DNA of 7,709 bases from Planctomycetales bacterium (GCA_030631125.1 DAOVLS010000100.1:1-7709); one strand, 5' to 3'; counted from the first letter of the stretch, positions 1 through 6,194 are shown. The notes: generated by a model not told the origin, from the sequence alone. Program-made: numbers and translations.

Positions 1-677
1 AAGGTCGGCAGTTGCGGCATTTGCCCCTGGCCCCACAGCCAGATGTGCGTGGCGGGGTTTTCGCCCAGGTCCCGGCGGACGCGATTAATCTCGGCTTCGG
101 CAAGGATCGCCTCGCTGCGGTCGATGAGCGTTCTGAACAGGTCGCTTCCGGGTCCTTTCGGCAGATGCGGCGCAATGGCCTGGCCCAGGATGTCGTGCGG
201 GGGGGTGGTCGTTACGTCAATCTTGCCGGCGAAGGTCATTAAGTGCCGATAGGAAATGCCGGGATAAAATCGCAATTGCTCGTTGGCGAGGACGCGGTTC
301 AGTTCGTCGATCAGGGCAGCGCCTTCTTCGGACGAGATATTCCCGGAAGCGTGGTCTTCCATCACGCCGTCAACGACGGTAACGAGGTTGCATCGGAAGA
401 CCCACTCGTTGGGCTTGACCTCCAGGCCGCGGGCGGCGGCCTCCAGCGGCGCTCTTCCGGTGTAGTATTCCTGCGGGTCGTATCCCAGCACCGACAGTAT
501 CGCCACGTCCGAGCCGCAGGGCATCTCCGGTGGGACGTTTCGCACCGTGCCGCACTTGCCGTTTGCTGCGATCCAGTCCATGTTGGGAATGTCGGCGGCC
601 TCCAGAGGCGTCCGTCCGTCGAGTTCTTCAATCGCCAGGTCAGCCGCACCGTCCGGAATGACTATCGCGTACTTCAT
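1..677 (-). CDS. Cofactor-independent phosphoglycerate mutase family protein, probable homoserine kinase (N-terminal part, runs off window)
   Basis: An uninterrupted frame of 225 codons runs from ATG 677-675 to the window edge with no stop, so the C-terminal part is missing (I recall family members of about 400 residues). It starts MKYAIVIPDGAADL, with the metal-binding Asp9 of the alkaline-phosphatase fold. PCGSDVA (53-59) holds Ser56 at the catalytic nucleophile position, followed by LGYDPQEYYTGRAPLEAAA and, near residue 170, TTPPHDILGQ. These are hallmarks of the archaeal-type (ApgM) phosphoglycerate mutase group. It lies 65 bases downstream of hom. I recall a subgroup of this family proposed as a replacement homoserine kinase (ThrB) in bacteria lacking classical ThrB, so phosphorylation of homoserine is the favoured role; glycolytic mutase activity is the alternative. 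The ATG has no recognisable Shine-Dalgarno, because a 7-base repeat array lies immediately upstream, and an in-frame TGA two codons upstream excludes a longer start. A run of seven C in the sense strand (205-199) encodes part of the conserved TTPPHD and is in frame. Confidence 0.88.
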   Translation of the reverse strand, partial: MKYAIVIPDGAADLAIEELDGRTPLEAADIPNMDWIAANGKCGTVRNVPPEMPCGSDVAILSVLGYDPQEYYTGRAPLEAAARGLEVKPNEWVFRCNLVTVVDGVMEDHASGNISSEEGAALIDELNRVLANEQLRFYPGISYRHLMTFAGKIDVTTTPPHDILGQAIAPHLPKGPGSDLFRTLIDRSEAILAEAEINRVRRDLGENPATHIWLWGQGQMPQLPT

Positions 678-680
678 TAT

Positions 681-712
681 TCAGCAATCAGCAATCAGCG
701 TTCAGCAATCAG
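681..712. repeat. 7-base tandem array (TCAGCAA type), part 1
   Basis: Units of TCAGCAA on the plus strand sit at 681, 688 and 702, with a variant TCAGCGT at 695 and a partial TCAG at 709. The array begins three bases upstream of the start codon of the kinase-like gene and fills the place where its ribosome binding site should be. Read in the sense direction the unit is TTGCTGA, which contains a TGA every seven bases and so closes all three frames within 21 bases. Confidence 0.85.
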
Positions 713-731
713 CCCCCCGCATTGCGGGGGG
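713..731. repeat. Perfect GC hairpin inside the 7-base array
   Basis: CCCCCCGC (713-720) and GCGGGGGG (724-731) are perfect complements separated by a 3-base loop ATT, giving an 8-bp all-GC stem. It interrupts the 7-base array between hom and the downstream gene. No T-run follows in the sense direction, so it is not a typical intrinsic terminator. It could stabilise or process a shared hom mRNA; that role is inference. Confidence 0.8.
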
Positions 732-735
732 ATCA

Positions 736-770
736 TCAGCATTCAGCAAAGTCCCTGGTCCCTAATCCCT
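736..770. repeat. 7-base tandem array (TCAGCAA and GTCCCT types), part 2
   Basis: Five consecutive 7-base units follow without a gap: TCAGCAT (736), TCAGCAA (743), AGTCCCT (750), GGTCCCT (757) and AATCCCT (764). The stop codon of hom (745-743) falls in the second unit, and the last three units encode the final residues of Hom. Two unit families are joined at 749/750 while the 7-base phase is kept. Confidence 0.75.
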
Positions 771-2092
771 GTCTGTTCGGGATGTTCGGCCACCATGTGG
801 ATGCAGACGCAGGGTTGTTTTATCACGTCGAGGCGGTTCACTTCATTCAGTGCTGCACGGACGTTGCCTTCAGCGGCGTCGTGTGTGGTGATGACCACGG
901 GGACGCCGGCGTCGTCGGCATCGGTCGGTTCGTGCTGGAGGAGCGAAGCGATGCTTATATCGTGATCCCCGAGGATATTCGCTATACGTGCGAAGACGCC
1001 GGGGTGGTCTTCGGCCTGCAGGCGGAGGTAATACCGGCAGCGGACGGCTTCGATATCCAGTTGGTCGGCGTCATCGCGTCGGTCCGGCCAGATGTTGAGT
1101 GTCTGGAATTTTCGCTGCGCGTTTCCCATGGCCACTGATGCGATATCGCCTACGACGGCTGCTGCGGTCGGTTGGTCGCCGGCGCCCCGGCCATAGTACA
1201 TCGTATGCCCGGAGTTTTCGCCATAGACGCTTATAGCGTTGAAAGGTCCGGACACCCACGCCAGCGGGTGGCGGGTGGAGATAAAAGCGGGATGCACCCG
1301 TAGCGACAGCCCGTTTTCCTGCCGGCGGGCGATGGCGAGCAATTTGACGACATAGCCAAGTTCACGCCCGTAATTAATGTCCTGCACCTCAAGCCGGTCG
1401 ATCCCTTCGACGTAAATCTTCTCAAATCTGGTCCGTCGGCGGAATGCCAGATCGGCCATTATTGTCAGTTTGTGGGCGGAATCCACGCCGGTAACGTCGA
1501 GCGTCGGGTCGGCTTCGGCCAGGCCGCGGGATTGCGCAACGGATAATGCATCGGCGTAGGTGCTGCCCTGCTCGGTCATTGCCGTCAGGATGTAATTGCA
1601 CGTTCCGTTGACGATACCGTACATCGCGTCGATCCGGTCGCACGCCAGTTCGCCAGTCAAGACCGAGATTATTGGTATCGCACCGGCACAACTGGCCTCG
1701 AATGCGACGGCTACGTCCTTCGCCCTCGCCGCCGCCAGTAGTTTCGCTCCGTGATGGGCAAGAAGCGCCTTGTTGGCCGTTACGACGTGCTTACCGGCAG
1801 CGATTGCCTGTTCGACGATTTTCTTCGCGGTGGTTGTTCCGCCGACGAGTTCGACGACGATATGAACATCATCCCGCCCAATGGCGGCGTCGAGGTCGTC
1901 GCAGAAGAGTTTCTCATCCAGGCCTAGTTCTTTGGCGTGCGTGAAATTGACATCGACAATTGCCCGGAGCGCCATGGATACGCCGATGCGCCCTGCCAGT
2001 TCGTCCGCTTGCCGAGTCAGGATTTGCGCAGCCGCCCCGCCGACCGTCCCACAGCCGACCACAACGACGCCAATTTGCTGGCAGTCTGACAT
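743..2092 (-). CDS. hom: Homoserine dehydrogenase with C-terminal ACT domain
   Basis: This cytoplasmic enzyme reduces aspartate 4-semialdehyde to homoserine with NAD(P)H, the branch step to threonine and methionine. The protein has 449 residues, usual for the ACT-containing bacterial form. Seen: the Rossmann motif GCGTVGG (13-19); TANKALLAHHG (105-115) with the conserved Lys108; EASCAGAIPII (132-142); VNGTCNYILT (161-170); GLAEADPTLDVTGVDSAHKL (190-209) with the catalytic-region Asp and Lys208; and YGRGAGDQPTA (300-310). An ACT domain at about 354-434 (DHPGVFARIANILGDHDISI) suggests feedback control by an amino acid, by family knowledge threonine. ATG 2092 is preceded by GAGGAT with an 8-base spacer, which fixes the start. 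The last residues (about 442-449, GIRDQGLC) come from a 7-base repeat array rather than from conserved sequence. The downstream partner is the putative homoserine kinase. Confidence 0.97.
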   Translation of the reverse strand: MSDCQQIGVVVVGCGTVGGAAAQILTRQADELAGRIGVSMALRAIVDVNFTHAKELGLDEKLFCDDLDAAIGRDDVHIVVELVGGTTTAKKIVEQAIAAGKHVVTANKALLAHHGAKLLAAARAKDVAVAFEASCAGAIPIISVLTGELACDRIDAMYGIVNGTCNYILTAMTEQGSTYADALSVAQSRGLAEADPTLDVTGVDSAHKLTIMADLAFRRRTRFEKIYVEGIDRLEVQDINYGRELGYVVKLLAIARRQENGLSLRVHPAFISTRHPLAWVSGPFNAISVYGENSGHTMYYGRGAGDQPTAAAVVGDIASVAMGNAQRKFQTLNIWPDRRDDADQLDIEAVRCRYYLRLQAEDHPGVFARIANILGDHDISIASLLQHEPTDADDAGVPVVITTHDAAEGNVRAALNEVNRLDVIKQPCVCIHMVAEHPEQTGIRDQGLC

Positions 2093-2100
2093 ATGTGAAT

Positions 2101-2106
2101 ATCCTC
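2101..2106 (-). promoter_or_regulatory. Shine-Dalgarno of hom, adjoining a large hairpin
   Basis: The sense sequence GAGGAT lies 8 bases before ATG 2092. Only one base separates it from the end of the 61-base palindrome at 2108, so folding of the palindrome would leave the site exposed at the foot of the stem. Confidence 0.7.
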
Positions 2107-2107
2107 A

Positions 2108-2168
2108 TGGTGGCACAGGTTTTCAACCTGTGCTCGAACACTGCACAGGTTGAAAACCTGTGCCACCA
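2108..2168. repeat. Perfect double palindrome (REP-like element) in the hom leader
   Basis: The 26-base arms 2108-2133 and 2143-2168 are exact reverse complements around a 9-base spacer (2134-2142). Each arm is itself a near-palindrome: GCACAGGTT, a 3-base loop, then AACCTGTGC. CACAGGTT or its complement therefore occurs four times, and the element could fold as one long hairpin or as two small ones. I associate this motif with dispersed intergenic elements in planctomycete genomes (recollection, not a search). Short frames across it read as QVFNLCS or GFQPV and are not genes. Confidence 0.92.
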
Positions 2169-2173
2169 GCGAA

Positions 2174-2202
2174 ATCCTAAAGGCCGCTGCCCCGCCGGTC
2201 AA
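2174..2202 (-). promoter_or_regulatory. Predicted sigma70-type promoter of hom
   Basis: In the sense direction TTGACC (2202-2197) and TAGGAT (2179-2174) are separated by exactly 17 bases, matching 5/6 and 4/6 of the consensus. The start of transcription would fall near 2167, at the first bases of the palindrome. This would let hom and the kinase-like gene be expressed apart from rseP. Confidence 0.45.
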
Positions 2203-2221
2203 GATACGCACCCGAACGTTA

Positions 2222-4210
2222 CTAATTTCCGAAAACGTGCCGGGCTATGTCCTGGAAGGTAATAGCCAGGAATATCCCACCGATAAGTACAAATCCGGCG
2301 ATTTGGATTCCCACCAGGACCTTTGTCGGCAGCGGCCTGCCGCGAACCTTCTCTATCAACACAAGCACTACGTGCCCGCCGTCAAGCACCGGCAGGGGCA
2401 GGAAATTGAACACCGCCACCAGCGCCGACAGCATCGCTATGAAGTATGCCAGGTCGATGACGCCTTCTCTACCCATCTTGATGGCGATAGCGCCGATGCC
2501 TACCGGGCCGCTGAGACCCTTCGTGCTTGCCCGTCCCTTGAAGATATTCCGCAGAGACTTATAGACCGAGATTATCCATGCGGTTGTGTCTTCGGCGCCC
2601 CAGCCGAGTGCCTGAGCGGGGCTGCCTTGGATAAGGTCGGTCTTCAACACAAAAAAGCCGGCGATAGCGGATGTGCCCAGTTCGTATCCATCCGGATCGA
2701 ACATCTTTTTCGTCAGGACGCCGATTTCGACCGTTTGCTCTTTACCGGCAAGCGTATAGGTCAATGCGACTTTTTTATCGCCGGCCAGCCTCATCGCGGC
2801 GCACAGTTCTGCCCAGGTGGCGACCGGCGTATCGTTGACCTTCGTGATGACGGCGCCTTCGGCGACGTCGGCTTCGGCGGCGGGCGAACCGTCGGTAACA
2901 TTCGCGACATACGGCTTGTCCTGCTCGGGGGCCGGACCAATCCCGATGAGCACCCTGTCATCTTTCGGGGCATTCGTGGCAGGGGTTATCTTCAGGTCGA
3001 GGACCTTTCCGTTCCGCAGTACACGGATGGATGTTTCGGTGTTTGCGAAATTTTTGTTGATTTCGAGCAGTTCGACGTGGCTGGGTGCTCCGTCGCCGGC
3101 GTAGTCCGTGATGACGTCGCCGGCTTTCAGACCGGCGGCGGCGGCGGGAGAATCCTTCACCACTACCGCAACGCGGATCCGCGGCGACATGCCCAGGACG
3201 TTCAGCAGTTCCTTGCTGTCGTCATATGGATTGCCCCATACCTCCGGAGGCGTGACCGTTACGGAGACGCGCCGACCTTTACGCTCGACGACAAACTCGA
3301 CCTCCTTACCGCCGGGCTTTACGCCGGCCCACAGAGCCGCTGACATGTCCCAGAAGTTCTCAATCGGCTTACCGGCAATCTCTACGATCCTGTCGGACTT
3401 TTTGAAATGTTCCTTGCCGGCGTATCCTTCCTTGCCGGGCTTTTCAATCATCGTGTTGGGCGAAGGGGAAATTCCGAAGGCATAGTGAGTGCCGAACTTA
3501 TCAAACATCGGCCCACTCTTGACTTCTCTGGGTACGAGCATGACATCGAAGAGCACCCGTTGCCCATTAACATTTCGGGCCATCGTCAGGTGGAAGACAT
3601 CTTCCTTGCTACTGAGGATCGCCGCCATCTGGAGTTGGTTGAACCGGCGGATTTCTTTTCCGTTGATCGCCGTGATTTGGTCGCCCTCGCGCAGGCCGAC
3701 GGCTTTTTCGGTTCCCATTGCCTCGGCGACCTCGTCAGGCAGGACGGCCGTGGCGGCAGGGAAGTCCGGTTGAGTCGAGCCGACCACCGGTGCGACAAAG
3801 CGTATCCCGATCATATAGACGATTACGAACACGATAACCGAGAAGACGACGTTCATCGCCACGCCGGCAGAGAGGATTACAAGTTTTTTTCCGGCAGGCG
3901 CACGCTGCCAGGAACGCGAATCATCCTCGGCGGTGGCGGCGGCGTTAAAGTCGTCCTGGCCCAGCATCTTGACGTATCCGCCGATGGGAACGGCATTTAG
4001 CCGGTACAGCGTCTCGCCGCGCCGAAATCCCAATATCTTCTTTCCGAAACCCAGCGCGAATTCTTCTACCTTCACGCCCGCCCACTTGGCAGCCAGGAAA
4101 TGACCCAGTTCGTGCACGAAAACGACCAGCCCAAGCCCAATTATGAACATCATGAAAGGCCAGATGTATTGCGACCAGTACGCGGCAATGTTAACTGTGA
4201 GACTTTCCAT
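2222..4210 (-). CDS. rseP: RIP metalloprotease RseP (site-2 protease family) with four PDZ-like segments
   Basis: This inner-membrane zinc protease cleaves substrates within the bilayer; in E. coli it releases sigma-E from RseA. Residue numbers count from an upstream GTG at 4216. Seen: a first membrane segment with the zinc motif HELGH (35-39); the VKVEEFALGFGKK and PIGGYVKMLG motifs (48-85); a second membrane segment (about 111-137); and C-terminal NFLPLPVLDGGH (604-615) with the third zinc ligand Asp612 and membrane segments on either side. Between them are four PDZ-like units centred on GLREGDQITAINGKEI (174-189), KKSDRIVEIAGKPI (272-285), AGLKAGDVITDYAG (361-374) and ADVAEGAVITKVNDTPV (449-465). 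The 662-664 residues compare with about 450 and two PDZ domains in E. coli. ATG 4210 is preferred over GTG 4216 because GAGGTG (4218-4213) makes a good Shine-Dalgarno 3 bases before it. The stop is TAG at 2224-2222. It is separated from its usual neighbour dxr by the four-helix-bundle gene. Confidence 0.95.
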   Translation of the reverse strand: MESLTVNIAAYWSQYIWPFMMFIIGLGLVVFVHELGHFLAAKWAGVKVEEFALGFGKKILGFRRGETLYRLNAVPIGGYVKMLGQDDFNAAATAEDDSRSWQRAPAGKKLVILSAGVAMNVVFSVIVFVIVYMIGIRFVAPVVGSTQPDFPAATAVLPDEVAEAMGTEKAVGLREGDQITAINGKEIRRFNQLQMAAILSSKEDVFHLTMARNVNGQRVLFDVMLVPREVKSGPMFDKFGTHYAFGISPSPNTMIEKPGKEGYAGKEHFKKSDRIVEIAGKPIENFWDMSAALWAGVKPGGKEVEFVVERKGRRVSVTVTPPEVWGNPYDDSKELLNVLGMSPRIRVAVVVKDSPAAAAGLKAGDVITDYAGDGAPSHVELLEINKNFANTETSIRVLRNGKVLDLKITPATNAPKDDRVLIGIGPAPEQDKPYVANVTDGSPAAEADVAEGAVITKVNDTPVATWAELCAAMRLAGDKKVALTYTLAGKEQTVEIGVLTKKMFDPDGYELGTSAIAGFFVLKTDLIQGSPAQALGWGAEDTTAWIISVYKSLRNIFKGRASTKGLSGPVGIGAIAIKMGREGVIDLAYFIAMLSALVAVFNFLPLPVLDGGHVVLVLIEKVRGRPLPTKVLVGIQIAGFVLIGGIFLAITFQDIARHVFGN

Positions 4211-4220
4211 TTGCACCTCG

Positions 4221-4262
4221 TAATTAGTAATTGGTAATTCGTAATCAGTAACCGTTAATCCA
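4221..4262. repeat. 7-base tandem array (TAATTNG type), rseP side of the four-helix gene
   Basis: Six consecutive 7-base units each start with TAA: TAATTAG, TAATTGG, TAATTCG, TAATCAG, TAACCGT and TAATCCA. The array fills all the space between the stop codon of the four-helix gene (4263) and the rseP Shine-Dalgarno (4218-4213). Bases 4225-4252 match the reverse complement of the array on the dxr side (4678-4705) at 24 of 28 positions, so the two arrays form an imperfect inverted repeat around the gene. Confidence 0.88.
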
Positions 4263-4661
4263 TCAAATTGTTGTTTTCGCTTTGTGCTGGCTTTGTAAGT
4301 AGGCGATGTATCCGTTTAATAACTTCAGAACTTTGACGGCATCGACCTTGAGGTCTTCCAGATGTTCCCTGTCGGCGTATTCTTCATCAATACATACATT
4401 GATGTCATCGACGAGTTCCGCGAGTGAACCCCTCGCTATTCTGCAAAAACGGGTATTGTCCTGCCAATTATATCGCCCATGACCTTCGGCAATGTTATTG
4501 GTGAGAGAGACAGCCGCCTTTCTCATCTGAAGACGTAATCCGTACTTTTCGTCAGGCGGCAACACTTTGGACAACTTGTAGATACGTTGTCTGAATGCCC
4601 TGGCGGCCTTATATACTTCCAAATCCTCAAAACCAAAAGAATTCCCATCCCCGTACTTCAT
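4263..4661 (-). CDS. Four-helix-bundle protein (23S rRNA intervening-sequence protein family)
   Basis: The 132-residue protein has the family signature: FEDLEVYKAARAFRQRIYKLSKVLPPDEKYGLRLQMRKAAVSLTNNIAEGHGR, covering residues 11-63 with key motif AVSLTNNIAEGHGR, then FCRIARGSLAELVDDINV (72-89). It lacks a signal peptide and is predicted to be all helical. Relatives are encoded in intervening sequences of 23S rRNA genes and as free-standing genes; Avd of diversity-generating retroelements has a related fold. No biochemical role is established that I can name. ATG 4661 is preceded by a weak GGAAAG. Sampled rows have lower GC (23/60 at 4261-4320, 30/60 at 4321-4380) than dxr (37/60 at 5221-5280), which suggests separate acquisition. 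It is bracketed by inverted 7-base arrays and sits between dxr and rseP. No template or variable repeat or reverse transcriptase is present, so a retroelement role is unlikely here. Confidence 0.93.
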   Translation of the reverse strand: MKYGDGNSFGFEDLEVYKAARAFRQRIYKLSKVLPPDEKYGLRLQMRKAAVSLTNNIAEGHGRYNWQDNTRFCRIARGSLAELVDDINVCIDEEYADREHLEDLKVDAVKVLKLLNGYIAYLQSQHKAKTTI

Positions 4662-4678
4662 GATTCATCTTTCCAATG

Positions 4679-4706
4679 TTACCAATTACCAGTTACCAAT
4701 TACTAT
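4679..4706. repeat. 7-base tandem array (TTACCAA type), dxr side of the four-helix gene
   Basis: Four consecutive units occur: TTACCAA (4679), TTACCAG (4686), TTACCAA (4693) and TTACTAT (4700). The stop codon of dxr (4688-4686) is the first three bases of the second unit, and its last six residues (IVIGNW) are read from the array. On the opposite strand the unit reads TTGGTAA, the same family as the rseP-side array. Confidence 0.88.
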
Positions 4707-5852
4707 TTCTTCTGTTCGTTTTTGCACCTCGTTATCGGTGGCGAGGATTGTTTCTAAGTCTATTTCGGTCTTTATCGGCGTTTCGGTCAGGACCTTTTTG
4801 ACAATCTCGACAATTTGTCCGAATTCGATTCGTCCCGCCATGAATGCCTCGACGGCTGTTTCGTTGGCGGCGTTGAGAATGGCTCCGGCGGTTCCGCCGA
4901 GACGGACCACTTCGTAACCGAGTTCAAGGGCCGGATAACGCTGCGGATCGGCGGTTTCAAAGTGCAAAGCCCCCGCCTCTGCCAGGTCAAGCAGCGGCGC
5001 CGAAGGGTGTACCGGCCGGTGCGGATAGTGCAACGCGATGGCTATCGGAGTGGTCATCGCCGGACGGGACAACTGCGCCAGGACGCTGCCGTCGAAAAAC
5101 TCCACGCAGGCGTGGACAATCGATTCAGGATGAATGACGACTTCTATCCTGTGGGTCGGCAGGTCGAACAGGTGATGCGTCTCGATTATCTCCAGGGCCT
5201 TGTTCATCATCGTGGCTGAATCGACGGAAATCTTCCGCCCCATCTGCCAGGTGGGGTGCTTGAGCACTTCGTCCAGCGTGGCGTGCTCAACCTCTTCGGG
5301 CGATTTGTTTCGGAACGGTCCGCCCGAAGCCGTCAGCGTTACGCGATGTACGTCCTTGTGCTTGTGTCCGATGAGGCACTGGAAGATTGCAGAGTGCTCA
5401 CTATCTACCGGCAGGACGTTGATGCCCGCCTTTCGCGCAGCCGGCATGATAATCGCCCCTGCCATTACCAGCGATTCCTTGTTTGCAATGGCCAGGTCCG
5501 CTTCGCACTTGATCGCTGTGAGGGTCGGTCCCAGTCCGGCAGATCCTACCACTGCCGTCAGGACCATGTCGGGTTCGACCTGCCAGATCAGGTCGCTCAT
5601 GGATTCCGGTCCGACCAGCATGTCGGTTCCTTCGGTAAGGACTGAAGCAAGTTCGTTGGCGGCAGCGGGTTCGGCGATGGCGACGGCTGCCGCGTCGAAG
5701 GTCTTTGCCTGTTCAGCCAGTAGTTTCCAGTTGGTGCCGGCCGCCAGACCGCAGACGCTCAAACTTTCATCGGCGGCGATTATCTCCAACGCCTGCCGGC
5801 CTACGCTGCCGGTCGAACCGAGAATGACAATACGTTTGGGACTTTCATACAT
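4686..5852 (-). CDS. dxr: 1-deoxy-D-xylulose-5-phosphate reductoisomerase
   Basis: This enzyme converts DXP to 2-C-methyl-D-erythritol 4-phosphate with NADPH and a divalent metal, the first committed step of the MEP isoprenoid pathway (cytoplasm; target of fosmidomycin). The protein has 388 residues against 398 in E. coli. Seen: the NADPH-binding GSTGSVG (12-18); IANKESLVMAG (122-132) with Lys125; LPVDSEHSAIFQCL (147-160) with metal ligands Asp150 and Glu152; TASGGPFR (174-181); and HPTWQMGRKISVDSATMMNKALE (199-221) with His199, Asn217, Lys218 and the third metal ligand Glu221. All expected catalytic residues are present. ATG 5852 has no clear Shine-Dalgarno, while a -10-like TAAGAT ends only 6 bases before it, which suggests a leaderless message. 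The C-terminal tail IVIGNW is encoded by a 7-base repeat array. In many bacteria dxr is followed directly by rseP; here another gene lies between them. Confidence 0.97.
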   Translation of the reverse strand: MYESPKRIVILGSTGSVGRQALEIIAADESLSVCGLAAGTNWKLLAEQAKTFDAAAVAIAEPAAANELASVLTEGTDMLVGPESMSDLIWQVEPDMVLTAVVGSAGLGPTLTAIKCEADLAIANKESLVMAGAIIMPAARKAGINVLPVDSEHSAIFQCLIGHKHKDVHRVTLTASGGPFRNKSPEEVEHATLDEVLKHPTWQMGRKISVDSATMMNKALEIIETHHLFDLPTHRIEVVIHPESIVHACVEFFDGSVLAQLSRPAMTTPIAIALHYPHRPVHPSAPLLDLAEAGALHFETADPQRYPALELGYEVVRLGGTAGAILNAANETAVEAFMAGRIEFGQIVEIVKKVLTETPIKTEIDLETILATDNEVQKRTEEIVIGNW

Positions 5853-5858
5853 ACGAGT

Positions 5859-5887
5859 ATCTTATCGTTATCCCGGCAGAGTGCAAA
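5859..5887 (-). promoter_or_regulatory. Possible leaderless promoter of dxr
   Basis: In the sense direction TTTGCA (5887-5882) and TAAGAT (5864-5859) are separated by 17 bases, each matching 4/6 of the consensus. The -10 box ends 6 bases before the dxr ATG, so transcription would start at or next to the A of the start codon. The rest of the 74-base gap to hicB shows no other recognisable element. Confidence 0.35.
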
Positions 5888-5926
5888 CAGAACAGGGTGG
5901 TGGTAGATAGGACGATGCGGCTCGCG

Positions 5927-6166
5927 CTACGCCACAGCATCGACGTATTCAGCCTTCGAGACCGGTTCGGGAATCGGATCGCCGTCCTCGATCATGCCCT
6001 GGATATGGACATCAATTGCTTCGCGGATCAGTTCTTTGGCCTGTTCGGGCGTGTCCTGCCCGCAAGCGACACACCCGGGCAGGTCGGGCACGTAGGCGCT
6101 GTAACTACCGTCGCCAGCCCGCTCAATCACCACCAGGTACTGTAGATATTTATGTTCATTTCCCAT
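5927..6166 (-). CDS. hicB: HicB-type antitoxin
   Basis: The 79-residue protein has the HicB partial RNase H-like fold: YLQYLVVIERAGDGSYSAYVPDLPGCVACGQDTPEQAKELIREAIDVHI, residues 7-55, with the diagnostic AYVPDLPGC (24-32) and the following helix. It should bind and neutralise the HicA encoded immediately upstream. The usual C-terminal DNA-binding helix-turn-helix or ribbon-helix-helix extension is absent; the protein ends shortly after the fold, so autorepression through HicB itself is doubtful. The start codon is 28 bases after the hicA stop, which fits a two-gene operon. A weak GCGAG precedes ATG 6166. A stand-alone HicB-like orphan is excluded by the neighbouring hicA. Confidence 0.92.
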   Translation of the reverse strand: MGNEHKYLQYLVVIERAGDGSYSAYVPDLPGCVACGQDTPEQAKELIREAIDVHIQGMIEDGDPIPEPVSKAEYVDAVA

Positions 6167-6194
6167 GGTTCATCTCGCCACTTTTGCAGAGTTG

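Noticed and set aside
199..205. Run of seven G (C in the sense strand) as a frameshift or phase-variation site in the kinase-like gene
   Set aside because: The frame stays open on both sides and the run encodes part of the conserved TTPPHD motif, so the present length is correct.
681..770. CRISPR-like repeat array
   Set aside because: Units are seven bases with no spacers and no cas genes.
243..965. Plus-strand open frame of 240 codons across the hom/kinase border
   Set aside because: It runs antisense to two recognised genes and through the repeat array; low-complexity translation with no family match.
2150..3343. Long plus-strand open frame of 397 codons opposite rseP
   Set aside because: It is antisense to a clear RseP, starts in the palindrome, and shows no recognisable domain. 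Such frames are common opposite GC-rich genes.
4263..4706. Diversity-generating retroelement (Avd-like four-helix protein)
   Set aside because: No reverse transcriptase and no template/variable repeat pair in the window.
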